DNA from: Porticoccus sp963925605
GTDB lineage: Bacteria; Pseudomonadota; Gammaproteobacteria; Pseudomonadales; Porticoccaceae
Reading direction: 5' to 3'
DNA length: 21,329 nucleotides
Assembly: GCA_963925605.1 (NCBI GenBank)
Contig: CAWURY010000029.1
Span: forward strand, 1 to 21,329
The position numbers and the translations under genes were made by a program. A model generated the notes under the pieces. The model saw nothing but the letters and a program-made list of their open reading frames with translations, was not told the origin of the DNA and did not search any database. The number at the start of each line of letters is the position of its first letter. Position 1 is the stretch's first letter. This document shows, in pieces, positions 15,668-21,329 of this stretch.

Positions 15668-16597
15668 ATGAAAAGTGAGCGGCAGCTTATGTGGAGGCAT
15701 TTCCACCCCAGACTGTGGTTGACATGGCTTGGGTTTGGATGTTGGCGGTTGGTTGTAATTCTTCCCTATCCTGTAATGACATGGCTTGGGCGACAGCTAG
15801 GATTACTGCTGCATTTTTTGGGTGGCTATCGTTATGAAATAGCAAAAATTAACTTGACACTCTGTTTTCCAGATATGCCAGAAGCAAGTCGCCTGCAACT
15901 CTTGCGTGATAATTTTGTTAGCTATGGTATAGCATTTTTTGAGGTTGGAATCGCTTGGTGGTGGCCCACAAAAAGATTGAAAGATATTACTCATGTTGAG
16001 GGGGTGGAGTATATTCATGCTTTGCAAGGTCAAGGCGCCCTATTGATGGCTATCCATCACACAACCCTCGAGGTTGGAGCTTCGGCTCTTATGATAAGGC
16101 ATGGAATTGATGGTATGTATCGCCCGCACAAAAATATTGTTTATGATTATTTTCAGAGAAAAGGTCGGCTTGTAAGAAATTCAGAATCTGAGGCCTATAC
16201 GCGCGATGATATCCGGGGAATATTGAAAGGTCTGCGACAAGGAAGGGTTATTTGGTATGCCCCAGACCAAGATTACGGTCCCAAACAGAGCGTGTTTGCT
16301 AATTTTTTTGGCATGAAAGCGGCCTCTGTGGCCGCAACTGCTAAATTTGCAATATTGGGTAATGCTGCTGTTCTTCCTTTTTCCCATGTAAGATTGCCGA
16401 AAAATAAGGGATATAAGGTTGTAGTGCATCCACCGTTGAAAAATTTTCCATGCGATGATGAAGTGGCTAGTGCGGAAATGATTAATAGAAGGATTGAAAA
16501 TATGATTCTGGAACAACCTGACCAGTATTTATGGGCGCACCGAAGATTCAAGACTCGCCCATCGGGAGAATTAAGGCCATATCCCAAGAAAAGATAA
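15668..16597 (+). CDS. lpxL: Lipid A lauroyl-type acyltransferase LpxL (HtrB)
   Basis: A 309-residue inner-membrane acyltransferase of lipid A late acylation (LpxL/LpxM family). The N-terminal region HPRLWLTWLGFGCWRLVVILPYP contains the membrane helix and matches E. coli LpxL (HPRYWLTWLG). The catalytic HX4E motif is H130...E135 in AIHHTTLEVGA. VIWYAPDQDYGP and the C-terminal WAHRRFKTRPSGE are also family signatures. ATG 15668 is used; a TTG lies directly before it. The ribosome site is weak (GGTGA close to the start), so translation may depend on fabV read-through. LpxL is the best reading, but LpxM or an LpxP-like role cannot be excluded. Confidence 0.92.
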   Translation: MKSERQLMWRHFHPRLWLTWLGFGCWRLVVILPYPVMTWLGRQLGLLLHFLGGYRYEIAKINLTLCFPDMPEASRLQLLRDNFVSYGIAFFEVGIAWWWPTKRLKDITHVEGVEYIHALQGQGALLMAIHHTTLEVGASALMIRHGIDGMYRPHKNIVYDYFQRKGRLVRNSESEAYTRDDIRGILKGLRQGRVIWYAPDQDYGPKQSVFANFFGMKAASVAATAKFAILGNAAVLPFSHVRLPKNKGYKVVVHPPLKNFPCDDEVASAEMINRRIENMILEQPDQYLWAHRRFKTRPSGELRPYPKKR

Positions 16598-16718
16598 GAC
16601 AAAGCATTACTAAAGGCCGACTATACTCGTCAAAACTATCAGCAAATGCTTGTTCTGCTTGGTTGGTGTCAGTAACATAACACTTTAAAATTTTTGCGAG
16701 CAAGCATCGAGGAGTTAT

Positions 16719-17600
16719 ATGATCACCGGCAGTATTGTTGCTTTGGTAACACCCATGATTCCTGGTAGTCTTGAGATTGACTGGGATTGCCTTAAAGGCC
16801 TGGTTGAATGGCATATTCAGCAGGGAACAAGTGCTATTGTAGCGGTTGGAACTACAGGAGAATCCCCTACTCTTGATGTACAGGAGCATATGGCGACCAT
16901 TGCTGCTATTGTCGAAGATTCGGCTGGACGCGTCCCTGTAATTGCCGGCACTGGGGCAAACTGTACCAAGGAAGCCATCGAATGGACGCGTCGTGCCCAA
17001 GAGTCTGGTGCTGATGCCTGTTTATTGGTAGCCCCTTACTATAACAAGCCAACCCAAGAAGGACTTTACCTGCATCATAAAGCTATTGCTGAGTCGGTAG
17101 GTATACCGCAAATTTTATACAATGTTCCAGGCCGAACCGCATGCGATATGCTTCCTAGCACGGTATGTCGTTTAGCGAAAATTGAAAATATTGTTGGAAT
17201 CAAAGATGCTACTGGCGACCTAGGTAGGGCGAGAGAGCTTATTGAAATATGCCCCCCAGGATTTGCTGTCTACTCTGGAGATGATGTCACAGCAGTAGAA
17301 TTGATGCTAATGGGCGGACATGGTGATATATCTGTGACCGCTAATGTTGCACCACGGCTAATGGCTGATATGTGCAGATTTGCTTTGGCTGGGGCTGCTG
17401 ATGAAGCTCGCGATATAAATAAATTTCTTTCTTTGGTTCATGACGCTATGTTTGTTGAATCTAATCCGATTCCAGTAAAATGGGCTGTAGCTGAGATGGG
17501 GTTAATGAAACACGGCATTCGGCTACCTCTCACTGAGTTATCGCACGAGTTAAAAATCCAAGTCTCCAGAGCATTGACTTTAGCTGGACTTTTGAACTAG
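16719..17600 (+). CDS. dapA: 4-hydroxy-tetrahydrodipicolinate synthase
   Basis: A 293-residue class I aldolase that condenses pyruvate with aspartate semialdehyde, the first step to diaminopimelate and lysine. The Schiff-base lysine is K162 (VGIKDATGDL). The catalytic residues T45/T46 (GTTGES) and Y134, with R139 in YNVPGRT, are present, each one position beyond E. coli. The ATG follows GAGGAG at about 16709-16714. The gap to lpxL is 121 bases and includes a good -10-like TATACT (16622-16627) without a clear -35. bamC follows by 34 bases. Confidence 0.97.
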   Translation: MITGSIVALVTPMIPGSLEIDWDCLKGLVEWHIQQGTSAIVAVGTTGESPTLDVQEHMATIAAIVEDSAGRVPVIAGTGANCTKEAIEWTRRAQESGADACLLVAPYYNKPTQEGLYLHHKAIAESVGIPQILYNVPGRTACDMLPSTVCRLAKIENIVGIKDATGDLGRARELIEICPPGFAVYSGDDVTAVELMLMGGHGDISVTANVAPRLMADMCRFALAGAADEARDINKFLSLVHDAMFVESNPIPVKWAVAEMGLMKHGIRLPLTELSHELKIQVSRALTLAGLLN

Positions 17601-17634
17601 CGAGAAAATTCTATAAAAAATTGGAGTACAATTA

Positions 17635-18684
17635 ATGGCACCAAGCATAAAATTAGTGATCTTGATTTCAGTGGTGCTGGCTGTCACTTCCTGTAGTGGT
17701 AGTAATGCCCCAATACGTAATCGCGCTAATGACTACCTTCAATCTGTAGAAATTCCTCCTATGGAGGCGCCATCTAATGCTGCTTTGGGTGAATTGTATG
17801 TGATTCCAGATATACCCATTTCTGGACTTCCGTTAAAATCGTTTAATGTTCCAAGACCTCAGCCTCTCTCAGAAAAGCTATTTAACCAAACTGTTGACAT
17901 AGTATCTTTTTCTGGCAAGAGCTGGATTTCAATCAATAAACCGCCTGCTGAGATTTGGCCTAGATTGAGAAGTATTTTGACGAGAAGCGCGGTTCCAACT
18001 GCAAAAATTAACCCCCCCAAAGGGATATTGGAAACAGGATGGTTGGAGTTCAAAGACGACACCAAGTATAGCCATAGATTTCGTTTTGCTATTTTGCCGG
18101 GTGTCGGTGTTAGTAGTAGTGAGGTCAGAATAACCCAGATGCAGATTCCTTTAGGGGCAGATAGCTCGATTAGTGAGTGGCCAATAGATTCAATGAGCAT
18201 TTCAAGAGAGAAGGAGTTTACCGAATTAATAGCTAACGCAATGGCTGCTGACATCACCAGTAGTTCTGTATCGCTACTTGCTCAGAATATTGGAGGCGAT
18301 TCAAAAATTAATGTTATTTTGCCTGAAAATTCAACACCTTATATTGAATTAAAATTAAATTATGCACGCAGTTGGAATAGCTTGCTGCAGTCTCTTTCTT
18401 TGGGCGGCTTTTCCGTTGCGGGTCAAGATCAGTTGGAAGGATATTTTTTGACAGATTTTGTCGAAGTGGTTACGGTGAGTGAGGATGAATCAATACTTGG
18501 ACTAGTGAATTCTTTTCTCGATAGGCGCAAGCAAGATAAAGAGCCAGAGGCTCTTAAGTATAAAATAAAAGTTACACAGGAAAAAAATAGTGTGGAGGTG
18601 CGTATTACAGACAGAGATGATAGGCCTCTTGAGCAGCTTTTAAGTGTTAAATTACTAAAAATTATACGTGGAAATCTTTCTTGA
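17635..18684 (+). CDS. bamC: Outer-membrane assembly lipoprotein BamC
   Basis: A 349-residue lipoprotein. A signal sequence ends in the lipobox AVTSC with the lipidated cysteine C20. An unstructured N-terminal segment (about 21-90, including IRNRANDYLQS) corresponds to the part that in E. coli BamC lies along BamD. Two domains of the helix-grip type follow (about 95-200 and 235-345). Overall identity to E. coli BamC looks low, and the assignment relies on the lipobox, the layout and the position straight after dapA, which is conserved in Gammaproteobacteria. TTGGAG lies about 9 bases before the ATG. The MBL gene starts 3 bases after its stop codon. Confidence 0.85.
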   Translation: MAPSIKLVILISVVLAVTSCSGSNAPIRNRANDYLQSVEIPPMEAPSNAALGELYVIPDIPISGLPLKSFNVPRPQPLSEKLFNQTVDIVSFSGKSWISINKPPAEIWPRLRSILTRSAVPTAKINPPKGILETGWLEFKDDTKYSHRFRFAILPGVGVSSSEVRITQMQIPLGADSSISEWPIDSMSISREKEFTELIANAMAADITSSSVSLLAQNIGGDSKINVILPENSTPYIELKLNYARSWNSLLQSLSLGGFSVAGQDQLEGYFLTDFVEVVTVSEDESILGLVNSFLDRRKQDKEPEALKYKIKVTQEKNSVEVRITDRDDRPLEQLLSVKLLKIIRGNLS

Positions 18685-18687
18685 TTT

Positions 18688-19479
18688 ATGAGATTTTCTT
18701 CGTTAGGTAGTGGTAGCAAGGGAAATAGTACAGTCGTGCAATGTGACGACACTGTAATTCTGATTGATTGCGGATTTTCAATCAAAGAAACAGAAAGAAG
18801 GCTGGATTTTTTGGAACTAAAGCCTAAAGACATAAATGCGATTGTAGTTACTCATGAGCATTCTGATCATATTCGAGGTGTTTTTCCTCTCGCAAAAAAA
18901 TATAAACTTCCTGTAATGATGACTTCTGGAACGAGTAAGTTTTTAAAAGGTGATCTTCAAGCAGGCTTGATGCTCATTGATACCCACTCAGATTTTTTTA
19001 TTGGAAAGCTTCAGATAACCCCCGTGTCTGTTGCACATGATGCACGTGAGCCTGTTCAGTTTGTAGTTAGAGGGGAAGGCTTGACTCTTGGGATTCTGAC
19101 AGACTTAGGTACTGTAACGCGACATGTTATTGAGTGTTACAAGCAATGTGATGGGCTAATTGTAGAATCAAATCACGATATGCGTATGCTTGCGAATGGA
19201 CCCTATTCTAATGCCCTGAAGAAAAGAGTAGGTGGCGCCTGGGGCCATCTGAATAACGAGCAAATGCTGTATTTTTTAAAAAATATACAGCTTTCTCAGT
19301 TACAGCAATTAGTGATTGGGCATATTAGCCAGAAAAATAATAGCGTTTCCCTTGTAAGGGCAGTTATTTCCGAAGTTAGCAGTCAGCTTGCATCTGTTTC
19401 TTACGCAACACAGGATGAGGGTTTTCTTTGGGTTAACCTGAAAACAAAACACATAGGTGAAGAAGATTTTCTTAGATGA
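18688..19479 (+). CDS. MBL-fold metallo-hydrolase, YycJ/WalJ-like
   Basis: A 263-residue metallo-beta-lactamase-fold protein. The HxHxDH motif is H56-E-H58-S-D60-H61. Further metal-site candidates are H117 (VAHDAREPV), D139 (ILTDLG) and the late His of VIGHISQKN. The N-terminal SSLGSGSKGNST and the VGGAWGHLNN segment are characteristic of the YycJ/VicX group, some of which have been linked to 5' exonuclease activity. It is directly downstream of bamC and very likely cotranscribed with dapA-bamC. In Pseudomonas the same position is held by a homologue, followed there by purC; here a non-coding region follows. Confidence 0.88.
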   Translation: MRFSSLGSGSKGNSTVVQCDDTVILIDCGFSIKETERRLDFLELKPKDINAIVVTHEHSDHIRGVFPLAKKYKLPVMMTSGTSKFLKGDLQAGLMLIDTHSDFFIGKLQITPVSVAHDAREPVQFVVRGEGLTLGILTDLGTVTRHVIECYKQCDGLIVESNHDMRMLANGPYSNALKKRVGGAWGHLNNEQMLYFLKNIQLSQLQQLVIGHISQKNNSVSLVRAVISEVSSQLASVSYATQDEGFLWVNLKTKHIGEEDFLR

Positions 19480-19714
19480 ATTAGGAAGCTTATAACTAGT
19501 TGTTTTGATAACATTTTTTTGTAGAGTGATAGGTTTTCCACAGTTAAATTAATCACTTTTTGTAATTTTTTAACAAATGACCTAAGTTATTGATATTAGA
19601 ATTTAATTTTATAAGTTATTGTTTTTATTGAATATTTATAGTTGATTAAAAAGTGACCAATTTAACTTAAGCGCCCAAAGCGAGTGGTTTTCATTGGGTT
19701 TTATTGAGGTAATC

Positions 19715-19751
19715 CACAAAGTTATCCACAGATATTGTGGGTAACTTTGTG
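19715..19751. repeat. Inverted repeat carrying two opposed DnaA boxes
   Basis: The arms CACAAAGTTATCCACA (19715-19730) and TGTGGGTAACTTTGTG (19736-19751) are complementary at 15 of 16 positions, with one T/G mismatch, around the 5-base centre GATAT. Each arm contains one DnaA box. No T run follows, so it is not a typical terminator. A third box lies 12 bases to the left in the same orientation as the left-arm box. Confidence 0.85.
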
Positions 19752-19883
19752 ATATCAAACAACAATAGATTATTGGTGGAATTTCGATACCTACCTTGCC
19801 GAGAATTCGTAAATTTGATGCTAGGTTTTTTCGGTTTTTGTGCCATGTGTGCATCGTTGGTTTTTTGGGGTGAATGTTTGCAA

Positions 19884-19889
19884 TATAAT
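19884..19889 (+). promoter_or_regulatory. Possible rsmJ -10 box
   Basis: TATAAT matches the -10 consensus fully and lies 83 bases before the rsmJ start. The -35 region is only a T run, so an activator or a weak promoter would be implied. Confidence 0.3.
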
Positions 19890-19972
19890 CAGTTATATCA
19901 ACGATGGCTTTCGTAAAAATATACTCTTTATTTTTTGTGCGCTACGGGTAAATAAAATTACAGCACTGCAAA

Positions 19973-20806
19973 ATGAGCCATGTTATGAGTAAAAATTGTA
20001 TGCCCTTGTGCGTAACATTTTTGGATGAACTCGAAGCTTCAGCTTGTGTAATTGCTGCAGAGCTTAGTTTGCCTGTCTTGGAATACAAAAAAATCTATGA
20101 ATTAAAAGAGGGGACGATTTTAGTGTTAAGCCACCTGGGTTTAGCGATACAGAGATTAGGCAAAAATTCTCCCGGGCCTGTACGCTGTGATTTCGTTAAC
20201 GGCACAGTAAATCACCGTCGTTTGTATGGGGGAGGAAAAAATCAAGATATCGCAAAAGCTGTGGGGATATCAAATGTTGAGTACAAACCGTTTGTAGTAG
20301 ATCTAACTGCCGGTTTGGGTCGTGACGGTTTTGTTTTAGCTTCGCTGGGGGCAAAAATATTAATGGTTGAGCGAAATCCGATAGTCTCGGCCTTGCTTCA
20401 TGATGGCCTTGCTAGGGCAAGAAGCGAAACAGTGAATACAAGAACTAATCTGGAGGAAATATTGAAGCGTATTTCTCTAATGCATGGAGATGCGGATTTT
20501 TATCTAAGGGGTCTCGAGGAAACATCGAGACCCGATGTTATTTATCTTGACCCCATGTTTCCATGTAGAGAAAAATCAAGTAAAGTAAAAAAAGAAATGC
20601 AATTATTGCACCAATTGCTTGGCTTAGATGACGATGGAGCCAGCCTCCTTACTTTGGCAAGAGAGAAAGCAAGATACCGTGTTGTGGTGAAAAGGCCAGT
20701 CCATGCACCATGTTTGGCGGACCAGCAGCCTGGGTATTCCCTGAAAGGAAAATCAACTAGATTTGATGTTTATCCGCTAAAAAAATTACCTATTTTGAAT
20801 GACTAA
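19973..20806 (+). CDS. rsmJ: 16S rRNA (guanine1516-N2)-methyltransferase
   Basis: A 277-residue SAM-dependent methyltransferase modifying G1516 of 16S rRNA. The conserved YGGGKNQDIAKAVGI lies at 85-99. The SAM-binding motif I is VVDLTAGLGRDGFVLASLGA (108-127) and the catalytic-type DPMFP lies at 193-197. The C-terminal VVVKRP and STRFDVY segments match E. coli RsmJ. It is somewhat longer at the N-terminus than E. coli RsmJ (about 250). ATG 19973 has no clear ribosome site, and ATG 19985 is an alternative. It is convergent with dapE, 9 bases apart. Confidence 0.95.
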   Translation: MSHVMSKNCMPLCVTFLDELEASACVIAAELSLPVLEYKKIYELKEGTILVLSHLGLAIQRLGKNSPGPVRCDFVNGTVNHRRLYGGGKNQDIAKAVGISNVEYKPFVVDLTAGLGRDGFVLASLGAKILMVERNPIVSALLHDGLARARSETVNTRTNLEEILKRISLMHGDADFYLRGLEETSRPDVIYLDPMFPCREKSSKVKKEMQLLHQLLGLDDDGASLLTLAREKARYRVVVKRPVHAPCLADQQPGYSLKGKSTRFDVYPLKKLPILND

Positions 20807-20815
20807 TTTTTGGTT

Positions 20816-21329
20816 CTAGGCAAGTAGTTTCTCAAGAATTTTTTGGTAGATTTCACTCAGGCAGTCAAGCCCTTTGACGCTCGTATGTTCGTTAAGCTGA
20901 TGGATGGTAGCATTGACTGGCCCCAACTCAACAACCTGGGTTCCATGGGGTGCAATGAAGCGACCATCCGATGTTCCTCCTGCAGTCGATAGTTGAGTTT
21001 TTATACCAGTCACCTCTAGAATGCTTTCCATTGTTGCTTCTATCAAGGGGCCCTTGGAAGTAAGGAATGGTTTTCCGCTCAGCACCCATGAGATTTTATA
21101 GTTAAGATTGTATGTATCTAATATTTCTTCTGTTCGAGTCTTAATTTCTTGTTCTGTAATCTCAGTTGAATACCGAAAATTAAACAACACTTTAGCTTTT
21201 TCTGGGATCACATTGGTGGCTCCTGTGCCACTTTGAATATTAGATATTTGAAAACTTGTAGCCGGAAAAAATTCATTTCCTTTATCCCAGAATTCAGCCA
21301 CTAGGTCAGACAACGCTGGCGAAATATTA
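20816..21329 (-). CDS. dapE: Succinyl-diaminopimelate desuccinylase (C-terminal part, cut by the window edge)
   Basis: A dizinc M20-family hydrolase that removes succinate from N-succinyl-LL-diaminopimelate in lysine and peptidoglycan precursor synthesis. The visible part is the C-terminal half, about 171 codons. It covers the end of the dimerisation lid domain (NEFFPATSFQISNIQSGTGATNVIP), the GGTSDGRFIAP catalytic-domain segment and NATIHQLNEH with the zinc-ligand His, all matching E. coli DapE. The frame stays open to the window end (upstream residues NISPALSDLV), so the TTG at 21313 is not the real start. It belongs to the same pathway as dapA in this window but on the opposite strand. Confidence 0.96.
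   Translation of the reverse strand, partial: NISPALSDLVAEFWDKGNEFFPATSFQISNIQSGTGATNVIPEKAKVLFNFRYSTEITEQEIKTRTEEILDTYNLNYKISWVLSGKPFLTSKGPLIEATMESILEVTGIKTQLSTAGGTSDGRFIAPHGTQVVELGPVNATIHQLNEHTSVKGLDCLSEIYQKILEKLLA

Larger units (their letters stand above)
19480..19972. other. Long intergenic region with AT-rich tract and DnaA-box cluster
   Basis: No gene of credible coding character fills these 493 bases. From left to right it holds: a DnaA-box-like TTTTCCACA (19534-19542); a tract from 19561 to 19650 with only 13 G or C in 90 bases; TAATCCACA (19710-19718); a consensus TTATCCACA (19722-19730); TTACCCACA on the minus strand (19736-19744); and a consensus -10 box TATAAT (19884-19889). There is no GATC site. 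An AT-rich unwinding tract beside DnaA boxes is the layout of a bacterial replication origin. A DnaA-titrating or DnaA-reactivating site, or DnaA control of rsmJ, are alternatives. The usual neighbours dnaA, rpmH and mnmG are absent. Confidence 0.45.

Noticed and set aside
16181..17000. Minus-strand open frames opposite lpxL and dapA
   Set aside because: Antisense to well-supported genes with complete catalytic motifs; no protein family features.
19503..19523. Terminator after the MBL gene (TGTT...AACA followed by seven T)
   Set aside because: The stem is only four AT-rich base pairs, too weak to call.
19636..19854. Minus-strand open frame of 72 codons in the long intergenic region
   Set aside because: It crosses the DnaA-box palindrome, has no recognisable domain, and is probably a chance frame in AT-rich DNA.

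Overview
The window is ordinary chromosomal DNA of a gammaproteobacterium with a fairly AT-rich genome. It holds 20 protein-coding genes, two of them cut by the window edges. No rRNA, tRNA, CRISPR array, insertion sequence or phage gene is visible. The gene families (grxD, slyX, maeB, rnt, class II pyrC, glyoxalase I, fabV, lpxL, bamC, rsmJ, dapE) are typical of Gammaproteobacteria. Two blocks recall Pseudomonas gene order as I remember it: grxD / 2-Cys peroxiredoxin / rnt-pyrC / argG / gloA, and dapA-bamC-MBL hydrolase. Low GC, a long-form PurC and FabV fit a marine Cellvibrionales- or Oceanospirillales-like lineage. The genus cannot be fixed from the sequence alone.

Layout. 1-2399: the end of a small exported His/Cys-rich protein, then a ZnuD-like TonB-dependent receptor, probably a metal (zinc) uptake pair. 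2600-3800: monothiol glutaredoxin GrxD, then a typical 2-Cys peroxiredoxin closed by a strong terminator. 3834-6895: slyX, convergent malic enzyme maeB, and a divergent putidaredoxin-like ferredoxin. 6952-8654: rnt and pyrC on the minus strand. 8884-12610: argG, gloA, a D-amino acid aminotransferase gene (dat) and alr on the plus strand. 12603-14234: long-form purC and a DoxX membrane protein on the minus strand. 14427-19479: fabV, lpxL, dapA, bamC and a YycJ-type metallo-beta-lactamase-fold hydrolase on the plus strand. 19480-19972: a 493-base gap with a very AT-rich tract and a cluster of DnaA boxes. 19973-21329: rsmJ and the 3' part of dapE, convergent.

Functionally the window is rich in cell-envelope supply. 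Alr and Dat handle D-alanine and D-glutamate, and DapA and DapE work in diaminopimelate/lysine synthesis. FabV makes acyl chains, LpxL attaches them to lipid A, and BamC serves outer-membrane protein assembly. Nucleotide synthesis (pyrC, purC), arginine synthesis (argG) and redox or detoxification genes (grxD, peroxiredoxin, gloA, ferredoxin) make up most of the rest.

No clearly new multigene system is present. The most interesting non-coding signal is the DnaA-box cluster beside a roughly 14 % GC tract at 19480-19760, which lies away from the usual dnaA, rpmH or mnmG neighbours. Other points are a FadR/GntR-type palindrome overlapping the probable fabV promoter, a tandem 20-mer in the pyrC leader, and the His/Cys-rich protein beside the ZnuD-like receptor.
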